The notes: generated by a model from the letters alone, not told the origin. A stretch of DNA of 64,000 bases from Phenylobacterium kunshanense (GCF_003254525.1 NZ_QFYS01000001.1:1-64000), one strand, 5' to 3'; numbered from the stretch's first letter, positions 9,113-18,675 are shown. Numbers and translations: made by a program.

Positions 9113-10957
9113 ATGGTCCACGGACATATGGCGCACGGGCGTTTCCACGGGCCCGGCGCGGTCGAGCCGCCGGCGGCGCGCTTCGCCTTCTGGGGCTCCA
9201 TGCGCGACCTGCTGGCGCTCGTCATGCGCTCGGAGGCGCCGCAGCTCAGGCTGAGGATCGGCGCGGCGCTGGTGCTGGTGCTGGTGGGCAAGCTGGCGGC
9301 GGTCATCGCGCCGGTGATGCTGGGCGAGGCGATCAACAGCCTGACCCCGACCGCGCAAGGCGTCGTCGTGGTGGGCGCGGGCTTCATCGGCATGGCCGTC
9401 GGGTTCGCCGTCCTGCGGCTGGTGGCCGCCTGCGCGCCTTATGCCCGCGATGCGATCTTCACCCGCGTCTCCCAGTCCACCATGGCGCGGGCGGCGGTGG
9501 AGAGCTTCGGCCACGCCCTGGCGCTGTCGCTGGACTTCCACCAGACCAAGCAGTCGGGCGCCCTGGCGCGGGTGATCGACCGGGGCGCCCGGTCCACCGA
9601 CTTCCTGATCCGCAGTCTGATCTTCAGCCTGGGTCCGACCTTCGTCGAGCTGGTGCTGGCCATGACGGTGATGGCCGTTCGGCTGGACTGGCGCTTCGCG
9701 CTCACCGCCTTCGTCACCCTGGTCGTCTATGCGGTGATCACCTTCCGCATCACCGACTGGCGCCTCTCGCACCGCCGCGAGCTGAACGAAACCGAGACCC
9801 GGGCGGCGGGTCTCTCCTCCGACGCCCTCATGAACTACGAGACCCTGAAGGCCTTCGGCGCCGAGGACCGGCTGGTCCGCACCTATGGCGAGGCCATGGG
9901 GCGCTACGTCGACGCCAGCGCCCGGGCGAACGGCTCACTGAACCTCTTGAACGCCGCCCAGGCCCTGATCCTCAACGTCGGCCTCGCGGCGATGACGGTC
10001 ATGGCGGGGATGGAGGTCGCCGGCGGGCGGCTCAGCATCGGCGACATCACCATGGCGGTGTTCCTGCTCTCCGGCCTCTACGCGCCGCTCGGCATGCTGG
10101 GGTTCCAGTACCGCGAGATCCGCCAGGGGCTGATCGACATGGAGCAGATGGTCGCCCTGCGGCAGATCACGCCCGACATCGTCGACGCGCCCGCGTCGCG
10201 GCCCCTGCCGCCGGCCAGCGGGCAGGGCGCGGCCATCGCCTTCGACCACGTCAGCTTCCGCCACGATGCGCGCTCGTCCGGCCTCCTCGACGTCAGTTTC
10301 GAGGCGCGTCCCGGCCAGACGGTGGCCCTGGTCGGCCCCTCGGGCGCGGGCAAGACGACGGCCGTGCGCCTGGCCATGCGGCTGCTGGATCCGCAGGAGG
10401 GCCGGGTGACGATCGACGGCGTCGACATGCGGGAGGTTCCCCAGGTGGAGCTGCGCCGCGCGGTGGCGCTGGTGCCGCAGGACGTGGCCCTGTTCAACGA
10501 CACCCTCTTCGCCAACATCGCCTTCGCCCGGCCGGACGCCCGCCCGGAGGACGTCCGCGCCGCGGCCGAGGCCGCCGAGCTCGGGCCGTTCATCGACGGC
10601 CTGCCGAACGGCATGTCGACCCGGGTGGGGGAGCGGGGCCTGAAGCTGTCGGGGGGCGAACGCCAGCGCGTCGGCATCGCCCGCGCCCTCCTGGCCGGTC
10701 CGCGCCTGCTGATCCTGGACGAGGCCACCAGCGCCCTCGACGGTCCCACAGAGGCGGCGATCCAGGAGACCCTGCGCAAGGTGAAGGCCGGCCGCACGAC
10801 CCTGGTGATCGCCCACCGCCTGTCCACCATCGCGGACGCCGACCAGATCCTGGTGCTGCGCCGCGGCCGCATCGTCGAGCGCGGAACCCACGCCGAGCTG
10901 CTGGACCACAAGGGCGAGTACGCCGCCCTCTGGCGGCGCCAGACGCGGGAGAGCTAG
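9113..10957 (+). CDS. ABC transporter, fused permease and ATPase, Atm1/HMT1-like
   Basis: This 614-residue half-transporter has six membrane segments in residues about 40-330 and a nucleotide-binding domain after 360. It shows the Walker A motif GPSGAGKTT (408-416), the Q-loop VPQDVALFNDTL, the signature LSGGERQRVGIARAL from 512, and LLILDEATSALD. The sequence resembles Atm1/AtmA exporters of glutathione-linked sulfur or heavy-metal conjugates; the substrate is inferred from family only. The histidine-rich start MVHGHMAHGRFHG is unusual. Start choice is uncertain: GTG 9098 and ATG 9128 are alternatives. It converges on the globin gene with a shared CTAG. Confidence 0.88.
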   Translation: MVHGHMAHGRFHGPGAVEPPAARFAFWGSMRDLLALVMRSEAPQLRLRIGAALVLVLVGKLAAVIAPVMLGEAINSLTPTAQGVVVVGAGFIGMAVGFAVLRLVAACAPYARDAIFTRVSQSTMARAAVESFGHALALSLDFHQTKQSGALARVIDRGARSTDFLIRSLIFSLGPTFVELVLAMTVMAVRLDWRFALTAFVTLVVYAVITFRITDWRLSHRRELNETETRAAGLSSDALMNYETLKAFGAEDRLVRTYGEAMGRYVDASARANGSLNLLNAAQALILNVGLAAMTVMAGMEVAGGRLSIGDITMAVFLLSGLYAPLGMLGFQYREIRQGLIDMEQMVALRQITPDIVDAPASRPLPPASGQGAAIAFDHVSFRHDARSSGLLDVSFEARPGQTVALVGPSGAGKTTAVRLAMRLLDPQEGRVTIDGVDMREVPQVELRRAVALVPQDVALFNDTLFANIAFARPDARPEDVRAAAEAAELGPFIDGLPNGMSTRVGERGLKLSGGERQRVGIARALLAGPRLLILDEATSALDGPTEAAIQETLRKVKAGRTTLVIAHRLSTIADADQILVLRRGRIVERGTHAELLDHKGEYAALWRRQTRES

Positions 10958-11376
10958 AGGTCGGCCGAAAGGGGCGGGATCTCGCCCCGGCCCACGGCCA
11001 GTCCCAGCGACAGGCTGCGGCCGATCATCCGGGAGCGCTCCACGAACAGGTCCGCGGCCTTGGGCGGGCAGACATCCCGGGCCGTCTTCTCGAAGAGGGC
11101 GAGCCAGATGGGGAAGTGCTCGTCCCTGATCTGCGGATTGCGGGCGTGCGCCGCCATGGGCGAGCCCTTGAACCGGCCGGTCATCAGGGTGACCGAGGAC
11201 CAGAAGTCGCACAGCTTGGCCAGGTGCTCGTCCCAGTCATGGATGGCGGCGTTGAAGATCGGCCCCAGAACGGCGTCCTGGCGCACCCGTCCATAGAAGG
11301 TGTGCACCAGGGTCCTGATCATGGCCTCGTCGACCCCGGCGGCGACGCCGGGGCCTACCCGAAGGCGGGCGTCCAT
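10954..11376 (-). CDS. Truncated haemoglobin, group III type
   Basis: This 140-residue globin reads LVHTFYGRVRQDAVLGPIF near the N-terminus and CDFWSSVTL in the middle, as group III truncated globins do. The HARNPQIRDEHF segment supplies the candidate proximal histidine. Its function is unknown; Campylobacter Ctb of this group is linked to NO stress and O2 supply. Its ATG and the alternative oxidase stop overlap as TGATG (11374-11378), so the two are co-translated. Pairing with an NO-resistant oxidase suggests O2/NO handling for that oxidase (inference). Confidence 0.88.
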   Translation of the reverse strand: MDARLRVGPGVAAGVDEAMIRTLVHTFYGRVRQDAVLGPIFNAAIHDWDEHLAKLCDFWSSVTLMTGRFKGSPMAAHARNPQIRDEHFPIWLALFEKTARDVCPPKAADLFVERSRMIGRSLSLGLAVGRGEIPPLSADL

Positions 11377-12068
11377 CAGGCCGCCTCGCGCCAGTGGGGC
11401 TCGAGCTGCTCGTGCGGCCACACGGCGGGGACCTTCACGGCCGGGGCGATGCCGGCCAGCTCGTTGGCGAAGCCGTGGTTCACGTCGCGGTGGTGGGCCT
11501 CGTCGGCGCGGACCACCTCGACCACGTCGCGCAGGGTCGCGTCGGGGCCAAGGTTCCAATAGCGCCGCGCGATCTCGGGCGCGGCCACGTTGGGCGAGCG
11601 GCCCTCGTCGATCTCGGCGAGGTAGTGGGTGTAGCTGATCACCGCCTCTTCCTCGAAATAGCCGACCACGCGGTGGGCGGTCTTCGACGAGACAAGATAG
11701 AGGCCGAAGAAGAACAGGTAGAACACCCACTGGGCGGCCACGACCACGAAGCGTTCGAAGGCCGTGGGCTTGGCGACCTCGATGAACGTCATCAGGTGCA
11801 TCCGTTCGTTCTCGGCCTCGTCCATCAGGGTCTTGATCCAGCCCCGGTCGTCTTCCATCCGGCGCAGGCACTTCAGGTGGTTGAGGGTCGCGCCGACCAT
11901 GCCGGGCACGGCGGCGACGGTCTCCAGCACCACCGCGCGGTGGCCATAGCGCCTGGCGAAGAAGGTGTCGGCGCAGAACCGCAGCGCCTTCACGAATCCG
12001 AACGCGACGCGGTCCGAAAGGCCGCGCGGGGTGTGATGGACGGCGTAGTCGGCGAGGGGGGCGATCAT
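11376..12068 (-). CDS. aox: Alternative (cyanide-insensitive) ubiquinol oxidase
   Basis: This 230-residue protein has the four-helix di-iron carboxylate core of AOX: E49 ([11 protein letters not shown]), E88-x-x-H91 (NERMH), the FEEEA segment at 138-142, and E190-x-x-H193 (DEAHH). AOX takes electrons from ubiquinol to O2 without pumping protons and resists cyanide and NO. I chose ATG 12068 because AAGGAG lies six bases before it; ATG 12083 would overlap that site. A hairpin lies in the leader. The stop overlaps the following globin start. Confidence 0.93.
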   Translation of the reverse strand: MIAPLADYAVHHTPRGLSDRVAFGFVKALRFCADTFFARRYGHRAVVLETVAAVPGMVGATLNHLKCLRRMEDDRGWIKTLMDEAENERMHLMTFIEVAKPTAFERFVVVAAQWVFYLFFFGLYLVSSKTAHRVVGYFEEEAVISYTHYLAEIDEGRSPNVAAPEIARRYWNLGPDATLRDVVEVVRADEAHHRDVNHGFANELAGIAPAVKVPAVWPHEQLEPHWREAA

Positions 12069-12087
12069 GGGGAACTCCTTCACTCAC

Positions 12088-12110
12088 CGGTCGCTGGGGA
12101 GGGGCGACCG
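12088..12110. other. Hairpin in the leader of the alternative oxidase gene
   Basis: CGGTCGC (12088-12094) and GCGACCG (12104-12110) pair perfectly across a nine-base purine-rich loop, between the acetyltransferase stop and the AOX ribosome site. It could be a terminator for the upstream genes or a leader structure; there is no T tract. Confidence 0.4.
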
Positions 12111-12161
12111 ATGGCGGGGAGATAGACCTCGCCCGAAGCCGCCGCCATTTCGGAGCGGCCC

Positions 12162-12725
12162 CTACGTGGCGCTACGGAGACTTGGCCGTAGGGGGCAAGC
12201 GATGGGCTTGCCCATCCGGACCAGCGGAACCGCCGCCCCGCCCCGGGCGTCCTCGATCGCCTCGATGTCGACGTAGCCGCATTGGCTGTAGAGCGCCCGT
12301 CCGGAGAGGGTGGCCATCAGCTCCAGGCGCCGGAAGCCTTCCGCGCGCGCCGCGTCCTCGCAGAGCCGCAGGATCAGCCGGCCGACTCCCCGGCGCGCAA
12401 AATCGGGGTGGGTGTACATGGCCCGCACCCGCGCCGCGTCGGTGGCGGGGTCCAGCAGGGCCGCGTCGCGGCCCGGCGTGTGGTCGCCGCCGTAGAGGGT
12501 CGCCCGCCGGCTCCAGCCGCCGCAGCCGGCGATCCGGCCCTCGGACTCGACGATGAAGTAGGTCCCGTCGGCCAGCAGCTGGCGGTCCAGGCCCATGATC
12601 GTCCGGCTCGACTCGATCTGCGCCGGGTCCAGGAAGCCGCGCTGCAGCTCGCCGATGGCGGCGTCCATGACGAGATCCAGCGCCGGGGCGTCCTCGGGCC
12701 GGGCGATGCGGTGGCTCAGGGGCAT
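12162..12725 (-). CDS. GNAT-family N-acetyltransferase
   Basis: This 187-residue protein transfers an acetyl group from acetyl-CoA to an unknown acceptor. The coenzyme A pyrophosphate loop is visible as HPDFARRGVGRLILRLCEDA, preceded by the strand VRAMYT and followed by the LYSQCGY C-terminal signature. It starts ten bases after the RND permease stop and its GGAG ribosome site overlaps that stop, so it belongs to the pump operon. The substrate is unknown. Confidence 0.88.
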   Translation of the reverse strand: MPLSHRIARPEDAPALDLVMDAAIGELQRGFLDPAQIESSRTIMGLDRQLLADGTYFIVESEGRIAGCGGWSRRATLYGGDHTPGRDAALLDPATDAARVRAMYTHPDFARRGVGRLILRLCEDAARAEGFRRLELMATLSGRALYSQCGYVDIEAIEDARGGAAVPLVRMGKPIACPLRPSLRSAT

Positions 12726-12735
12726 GCCCCCGGGC

Positions 12736-15700
12736 TTACTCCGCCGCGCGCGGGATGTCGTCGTTGCCCAGGCCCGTCGGCTCCGGTTGGCGGCGCGAAG
12801 CCGGGCGGCGCCCGCCAAACAGGCCGCGCAGCCTGCCAAAGCGGGCAGAATAGACCTTCGGCGCGGCCAGCATGACCGGCGTCAGGACCAGGGTCAGCAG
12901 CGTGGCGAAGGACAGGCCCCAGACCACGGAGGCCGAAAGCTGGACCCACCATTCCGAGCCCGGCGCCTGATACTCGATGTGGCCGGTCCGGAAGTTCGGG
13001 TGGACCCGGAACATCAGCGGCAGGAGGCCGACGACGGTCACGAGGGTGGTCAGCAGCACGGGGCGGAACCGCTGGGCCGCCGCGCGCACCGCCGCTTCGT
13101 CCGCGGGATAGCCGGCGTGGCGCAGGTGGTAGAACGTATCCACCAGCACGATGTTGTGCCCGACCACGACGCCGAACAGCGCCACCACCCCGGTCCCCAG
13201 CATGATCACCGAGATGTACGGGAACGTGCCCCCCAGGTTTACCTGCACCCCCAGCAGGACGCCCACGGTGGACAGGATCACCGCCGAGAGGGTGACGAGC
13301 ACCCCGTAGAAGCTGTTGAACTGCCACAGCAGGATCACGAACATCATGAAGATCGAGGCGGCCATTGCGGCGATGAAGAACTGCGCCGCCTCCTGGCCTT
13401 CCTCGTCGGCGCCGGTGAACTTCCAGGTCACGGCGGGGTCGATCGGCGCCTTCTCCAGCCAGGGCTTCAGGTCGGCGATCTTCTGGTTGGCGGCGACGCC
13501 CTCCACGACGTTGGCCTGGACGATCACCAGCCGCTGGCTGTCGCGCCGCTGGATCTGCGTCACCTGCTGGGCGGGCACGCGCTTGATGAAGTAGCTGGCG
13601 GGCACGGGACCGCTGGGCGTGGTGATCTTGAGCTGCTCCAGCGCCGCGACGTTACGGGCGCTGGGCGGGAATCGGACGCGGATGTCCAGCTCGTCCTCGG
13701 CGTCGTCCGGACGATAGCGGCCCATCAGCACGCCACCGGTGAGGAACTGGATCGTCTGGCCCACCGACAGCACGTCGACGCCGTAGCGGCCGGCGGCCTC
13801 GCGGTCGACGGCGAGGTTCCACTCGATGCCGGGCGAGGTCCGATTGTCCTCCAGCTCGATAAGCTGGCGATCCTCGGCCAGCTTGGCCTTCACCAGGTCG
13901 GCGGCGGCTTCCAGCGCGGCCGGATCGTGGCTGCGGAACTGCACCTGCACGTCCTTGCCGACCGGCGGGCCGTTCTGCGGTCCCCGCACCTCGACCTGGA
14001 GGCCGGGGATCTCGGTGACCCGCTCGCGCACCGCGTTCTCGATGTCCTTGCCGCGCAGGCCCAGGGCCTGGCGATCCTCGAAGTCCAGGAAGTCGACCCG
14101 GATGCGGCCGACGGTGTCGTTGGGCGCCGAGTTTGGGCCGCCGTTGCTGCTGAACCCGCCGGCGCGGACGTAGAAGGACTCCACGCCCTTGATGCCGCCC
14201 AGCCGGCTCTCGACCTGCCGCACCAGCGCATCCTGGGCCTCGGGCGAGAGGTTGCCGCGGGCCTTCACGAAGACCTGCGTGAACTCAGGGTCGTCCTCGA
14301 AGAAGAACTCGGTCCGGTGCTTCGTGGTCGCGAACCAGGCCACGATCGCGATGACGACCAGCAGGCCGCCGGCGAAGGCGCGGGTGGGGTGGGCGCCGAG
14401 ATAGGTGAGGGCCCGGGCGTACCAGCCCATGAAGCCCTTCATCTCGCGCGGGTCGCCGTGCTCGGACTTCACGATCTCGGCCAGGTGCTCCTCGTCGATC
14501 GCCGCCTTGCGGGCGAAGATCGAGCCGAACGCCGGCGTGAAGATCAGCGCCACGAAGATCGAGGCGCCCAGCACGAAGAACAGGGTCAGCGGCAGGAAGC
14601 TCATGAACTTCCCGGCGATTGAGTTCCAGAACATGAAGGGCACGAAGGCGCACAGGGTCGTCAGGGTGCCGTTGGCCACCGGCCAGAACATCCGCTTGCC
14701 GGCGGAGGCGAAGGCTTCCAGCTTCGGCAGCCCCTCGGCCATGCGGCGGTCGGCGTACTCCACCACCACGATGCCGCCGTCGACCAGGATGCCCACGGCC
14801 AGCACCATCCCGAACATGACCATCATGTTCAGCGTGACGCCCATGAAGTTCATCATCAGGAACGCCAGCATGAAGCAGATCGGGATCGAGGCGCCGACCA
14901 TCAGGCCCTGGCGGATCCCCAGGCTGGCGATGATGATCATCATCACAAGCAGGCTGGCCATGATCAGGCCGGACTCGAGCACCACCAGCGTGCGCCCGAT
15001 GAACTCGCTCTCGTCGTAGATGTAGTTGAGCTGGACCGTCGACGGCCAGCGCTTGGCCTCGGTCTCGGTGACCTTCTTGATGGTCTCCACCGTGTCGAGG
15101 ATGTTAGCGCCGCCGCGCTTGGAGACCTCGAGGATGAAGGCCGGATGGCCGTTGAAGCGGCTGATCGAGCTGGCTTCCTTGAAGGTGCGCCGCACCTCGC
15201 CGATGTCGCCGATGGTCACCAGGCGGTCGCCGCTCTTCTTGACCGGCAGGGCCAGCACGTCGGCCGGGCTTTCCACCACGCCGGGCACCTTGATCGCGAA
15301 CTGGCCCGCGCCCGAGCGCAGGGAGCCGGCGGGCACGAGCTGGTTGTTGCGGCCGATCACCTGGGCGAGTTCGCCGGTGGTGACGTTGTAGGCTTCCATG
15401 CGCAGGGGATCGATCTCGACCTCCAGCACTTCCTCGCGGCCGCCGCTCATGAAGACCTCGAGCACGCCGTCCGTGCCCTCCAGCCGCTCCTTGAGCACCG
15501 TGGCGACCCGGTGCAGCTCGCGCTCGGGCGCCGAGCCCGAGATCACGATGCCGATGACCGGCTCGCCCGAGAAGTTGGCCTCCTGGATGATCGGCTCTTC
15601 CGCGTCGGGCGGGAACTTGCCGCGGGCCAGGTCCACCTTGGCGCGGACGTCCTCCAGCGCCTTGTCCTTGTCGAAGTCGGCCTCGAACTCCAGCGTGACG

Positions 15701-15975
15701 ATCGCCGCGCTCTGTCGCGCCACCGCGTTCAGGGACTTGATGCCCTGGATCGTCTGCAGTTCGACCTCGAGCGGCTTCACCAGCAGGCGCTCGGCGTCTT
15801 CCGGCGACACGCCGGGGAAGGGGACGACCACCGAGATGTAGGGCAGGTCGATGTCCGGCTCGGATTCGCGCGGCATCGAAAGGTAGGCGAACAGGCCGAA
15901 CAGGGCGGCGATGAGCGTGACGCCCAGCACAACCTTGCGCCGCTTGATGGCTCCGTCGATCAGCGGACCGATCAT
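12736..15975 (-). CDS. RND efflux permease (AcrB/HAE1-type)
   Basis: This 1079-residue inner-membrane proton antiporter has twelve predicted membrane segments. The first is at residues about 15-33, then a large periplasmic loop starting SMPRESEPDIDLPYISV. TM2 to TM6 begin near residue 330, with VGILVDGGIVVVEYADRRM in TM4. The second half repeats the plan after HRTEFFFEDDPEF. The pump exports drugs or other amphiphiles with an adaptor and a TolC-type channel. It starts at ATG 15975 after GGGAG. A clear intrinsic terminator separates it from the adaptor gene upstream. Substrate cannot be inferred. Confidence 0.95.
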   Translation of the reverse strand: MIGPLIDGAIKRRKVVLGVTLIAALFGLFAYLSMPRESEPDIDLPYISVVVPFPGVSPEDAERLLVKPLEVELQTIQGIKSLNAVARQSAAIVTLEFEADFDKDKALEDVRAKVDLARGKFPPDAEEPIIQEANFSGEPVIGIVISGSAPERELHRVATVLKERLEGTDGVLEVFMSGGREEVLEVEIDPLRMEAYNVTTGELAQVIGRNNQLVPAGSLRSGAGQFAIKVPGVVESPADVLALPVKKSGDRLVTIGDIGEVRRTFKEASSISRFNGHPAFILEVSKRGGANILDTVETIKKVTETEAKRWPSTVQLNYIYDESEFIGRTLVVLESGLIMASLLVMMIIIASLGIRQGLMVGASIPICFMLAFLMMNFMGVTLNMMVMFGMVLAVGILVDGGIVVVEYADRRMAEGLPKLEAFASAGKRMFWPVANGTLTTLCAFVPFMFWNSIAGKFMSFLPLTLFFVLGASIFVALIFTPAFGSIFARKAAIDEEHLAEIVKSEHGDPREMKGFMGWYARALTYLGAHPTRAFAGGLLVVIAIVAWFATTKHRTEFFFEDDPEFTQVFVKARGNLSPEAQDALVRQVESRLGGIKGVESFYVRAGGFSSNGGPNSAPNDTVGRIRVDFLDFEDRQALGLRGKDIENAVRERVTEIPGLQVEVRGPQNGPPVGKDVQVQFRSHDPAALEAAADLVKAKLAEDRQLIELEDNRTSPGIEWNLAVDREAAGRYGVDVLSVGQTIQFLTGGVLMGRYRPDDAEDELDIRVRFPPSARNVAALEQLKITTPSGPVPASYFIKRVPAQQVTQIQRRDSQRLVIVQANVVEGVAANQKIADLKPWLEKAPIDPAVTWKFTGADEEGQEAAQFFIAAMAASIFMMFVILLWQFNSFYGVLVTLSAVILSTVGVLLGVQVNLGGTFPYISVIMLGTGVVALFGVVVGHNIVLVDTFYHLRHAGYPADEAAVRAAAQRFRPVLLTTLVTVVGLLPLMFRVHPNFRTGHIEYQAPGSEWWVQLSASVVWGLSFATLLTLVLTPVMLAAPKVYSARFGRLRGLFGGRRPASRRQPEPTGLGNDDIPRAAE

Positions 15976-16045
15976 CAGTATCTCCCGAAGCGCCTACCGA
16001 GGGGGTGGATGACCGGCCCGCCGCCCGGAAAGCGCTCAAACTCCC

Positions 16046-16080
16046 AAAAAAACGCCAGCGCTCTCCAGAGCGCCGGTGGC
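16046..16080 (-). terminator. Intrinsic terminator between RND adaptor and permease
   Basis: On the minus strand a perfect seven-base stem (16058-16064 with 16067-16073), extended by GCCA/TGGC around a small bulge, is followed after one base by seven T (complement of A 16046-16052). It starts nine bases after the adaptor stop. Its place inside an operon suggests attenuation, giving less permease than adaptor transcript. Confidence 0.8.
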
Positions 16081-16088
16081 GACCCGGC

Positions 16089-17153
16089 CTAGCGGACCTG
16101 GGCCACCCGAACCTTCTGACCATCGGCGACGAACGACTGTCCGACGGTGATTACATTGACGGTCCCCTTGAGGCCGCTGATCCACATGCCCTCGCGCGTT
16201 TCCTCCAGCACGCTGACGGGCGCGAATGCGACCCGGCCGTCGGCTTGCACATAGCGCACGCCCTGACGTCCGGCGCTGTCGAGCACCAGGGCGGAGACGG
16301 GCACCAGGTGCGCCGGCCCGGCGCCGGCGGCGATGCGCAGGTCGGCCGAGAGGCCCGAGCGCACCACATTGCCTGGATTGGGCACGGTGACCTCGAGGTG
16401 ATAGGTGCGGGTCTGCGGATCGGCGTCGCGGGCCACATAGCGGACCTGGCCGTTCAGCACCTTGCCGTCCACCAGCCGCGCCTGGGCCGGCGCGCCGACG
16501 CGCAGGCGGGCCGCCTCGGTCTCCGGCGCGTCGCCGACCACCAGCAGCGGGTTGAGTTCGATCATCGTGCCGCACGGCTGGCCGGGGGCGAGGTAGGCGC
16601 CGATCTCGGCGTCCCGGCGGTCGAACACGCCCGAGAACGGCGCGCGGATCTCCACCTGGCGCAGCGCGATCTCGGCCTGGCGGACGGCCGCCTGAGCCGC
16701 GTCGAGATTGGCCTGGGCCTCCAGGACCTGCGTCTCGGATCGGAAGCCCTTTTCGCGGAGCTGCTGCGCCGCCTGACGCTGGAGCTGGCGGGATTTCAGG
16801 GCCGCGCGCGCCTGGTCGAGCGCCGCCTGGCGCGCATCGACGGCGAGGCGGCACAGCACCTGGCCCTGACGGACGAAGCTGCCCTCGGCGGTCGGCGTCG
16901 CGGCGACCACGCCGGCGGTCTCCGAGCGAACGACGACGGCGCGGGCCGCCTCGGTGCGTCCCCGCATCACCACCTGGGTCTCTCTGACCATCTCCGGCGA
17001 CATCTTCGCCTGCACGCTTGGCAGCGCCGACCCGGCGGGCGCCTTGGCCTCGGCCTGGTTCGAACCGCCGCCGAAGATCGACCGGATCGCGAAATATACG
17101 ACCAGGACGGCGACGATGGCGACAATGACGGCGTACTGCGGCTTCAGGCGCAT
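16089..17153 (-). CDS. RND efflux periplasmic adaptor (membrane fusion protein)
   Basis: This 354-residue protein has an N-terminal membrane anchor (YAVIVAIVAVLVVYFAI, residues 7-23), then the biotinyl-lipoyl half motif GVVAATPTAEGSFVRQGQVL. A coiled-coil hairpin rich in Ala, Gln and Arg follows (about 105-165), then the second lipoyl half IRAPFSGVFDRRDAEIGAY. A beta barrel and membrane-proximal domain complete it. It bridges the permease and an outer-membrane channel, possibly the TolC encoded at 38348. A terminator follows its stop. Its upstream gap to the glyoxalase gene, 17154-17420, holds the promoters of both, with no motif I can name. Confidence 0.93.
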   Translation of the reverse strand: MRLKPQYAVIVAIVAVLVVYFAIRSIFGGGSNQAEAKAPAGSALPSVQAKMSPEMVRETQVVMRGRTEAARAVVVRSETAGVVAATPTAEGSFVRQGQVLCRLAVDARQAALDQARAALKSRQLQRQAAQQLREKGFRSETQVLEAQANLDAAQAAVRQAEIALRQVEIRAPFSGVFDRRDAEIGAYLAPGQPCGTMIELNPLLVVGDAPETEAARLRVGAPAQARLVDGKVLNGQVRYVARDADPQTRTYHLEVTVPNPGNVVRSGLSADLRIAAGAGPAHLVPVSALVLDSAGRQGVRYVQADGRVAFAPVSVLEETREGMWISGLKGTVNVITVGQSFVADGQKVRVAQVR

Positions 17154-17420
17154 ACAGGCGGATCCCCGGACTCAGCTTTGAGCGCGATGTCTCCCCATCC
17201 CGCCCGATCGCCGACTATCCGCGGCTTGGGGCGTTTGTGATGCCGTCGTTACGCCAGCGCAAATGAATTTGCGGTCACCTGGACGGCGGGGTTCAATCGG
17301 CCTTGGCGAGCCCAAACTACAACGAATGGTAGAGCCGCGCGAGAGGCGCGACCTTGCCGGTGGGTTTACGGGGTAAGTCGATGAATCGCCAGCGCGAGCT
17401 GGGCTGTTGAGGGCAAAGCC

Positions 17421-17861
17421 GTGAGATATCTGCACACCATGGTCCGGGTGACCGATCTCGACGCCTCGCTGGCGTTCTACCGCGACAAGCTGGGGCTGAA
17501 GGAGGTGTCGCGCAGCGAGAACCCGGGCGGCCGCTTCACCCTGGTCTTCCTCTGCGCGCCCGGCGACGAGGAGATGGCGCGCCAGCACAAGGCGCCCATG
17601 GTGGAGCTCACCTACAACTGGGACCCCGAGGTCTATGAAGGCGGCCGGAACTTTGGTCACCTGGCCTATGCGGTCGACGACATCTACGCGGTGTGCCAGC
17701 GCCTCAAGGACGCGGGGGTGGTGATCAATCGTCCGCCCCGGGACGGCCGACTGGCCTTCGTCCGCTCGCCGGACAACATCTCCATCGAGCTGCTCCAGGC
17801 CGGCCCGGCGCTTCCGCCCGCGGAGCCCTGGGCGTCGATGCCCAACGTGGGCAGCTGGTAG
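17421..17861 (+). CDS. gloA: Lactoylglutathione lyase (glyoxalase I)
   Basis: This 146-residue metalloenzyme isomerises the methylglyoxal-glutathione hemithioacetal. The family pattern is clear: H5 in RYLHTMVRVTDLD, the YRDKLGLKE stretch, the ELTYNWD segment with a metal-ligand Glu, H in GHLAYAVDD, and the last Glu in ISIELLQ. The start is GTG at 17421 with GAGGG upstream. It is monocistronic and convergent with the DedA gene, whose stop is twelve bases away. Confidence 0.93.
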   Translation: MRYLHTMVRVTDLDASLAFYRDKLGLKEVSRSENPGGRFTLVFLCAPGDEEMARQHKAPMVELTYNWDPEVYEGGRNFGHLAYAVDDIYAVCQRLKDAGVVINRPPRDGRLAFVRSPDNISIELLQAGPALPPAEPWASMPNVGSW

Positions 17862-17873
17862 GGGCGCCAGCCT

Positions 17874-18455
17874 TCAGCGCGCCCCCCGCTGGCGGGCCAG
17901 GCCGACTCGCCAGCGCCAGACCGCCACACCGACCACGACCGCGATCACCGCCGTGCCCGCCGCCACCGGCGCGGCATGGGCGAAGGCGCGCTCCAGCACC
18001 GACATGACGACGGGCCCGAAGGCATATCCCAGGGCGACGAAGGCGCCGGCCCAGATGGCTGCCCCTATCGCGTTCAGGATCGCGAACTTCCGCGTGGAGA
18101 TCGTCGAGACGCCCACCGCGACCGGCCCGGCGGCCCGGAGGCCATAGATGAACCGAAAGCTGAGGATGAAGCCGGAGGGATAGCGCTCGATCAGCGCCAG
18201 CGCCCGCCCGAATGCTGGCCCTGAGGTCGTCTTCTGAACCCAGCGCGTGTGGCGGAAGCTGCGGCCCATCGCGAACAGCAGATAGTCGATGATCCCGGAT
18301 CCGAGGGCCGCGGCGAGGACCACGACCGCGGGCGACAGCACCTGTTCGCGCGCCATGATTCCGCCGGCGACCACGGAGGTCTGCCCCTCGATCGCGGCCC
18401 CGAACGCGATGGCGACCGGGCCGAAGGCGGCGAGGTGTTGGGTCCAGTCGGTCAT
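17874..18455 (-). CDS. DedA-family membrane protein
   Basis: This 193-residue inner-membrane protein has the DedA/SNARE-associated (VTT) domain. The signature region FILSFRFIYGLRAAGPVAVGVS contains the conserved Arg and Gly. The EGQTSVVAGGI start segment and four or more hydrophobic helices fit. DedA proteins are thought to act as lipid transporters or proton-dependent transporters for envelope upkeep. ATG 18455 was chosen because the longer frame adds low-complexity residues running towards the tRNA; the ribosome site is weak. Confidence 0.88.
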   Translation of the reverse strand: MTDWTQHLAAFGPVAIAFGAAIEGQTSVVAGGIMAREQVLSPAVVVLAAALGSGIIDYLLFAMGRSFRHTRWVQKTTSGPAFGRALALIERYPSGFILSFRFIYGLRAAGPVAVGVSTISTRKFAILNAIGAAIWAGAFVALGYAFGPVVMSVLERAFAHAAPVAAGTAVIAVVVGVAVWRWRVGLARQRGAR

Positions 18456-18599
18456 TCGGCCATCCGGCGGGCGCTTCTGCCCCGGATATGGAGGCGCGGC
18501 GCCGACCCGGCCAGAGGCTCGCGCTGCGACAAACGAAGCCAAGCCAGGGATTCGCGGATGAGGGAAGGGGCAGGCCTGCGGCCGGCCGATGCTTCGGTG

Positions 18600-18675
18600 T
18601 GGCTCCCCGAGCAGGACTCGAACCTGCGACAAGTCGGTTAACAGCCGACTGCTCTACCAGCTGAGCTATCGGGGA
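18600..18675 (-). tRNA. tRNA-Asn (GTT)
   Basis: The minus strand folds as a complete 76-base cloverleaf with TCCCCGA/TCGGGGA acceptor arms, GTT anticodon in CTGTTAACC, the GGTTCGAGTCC T-arm and an encoded CCA (complement of 18600-18602). Confidence 0.97.
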
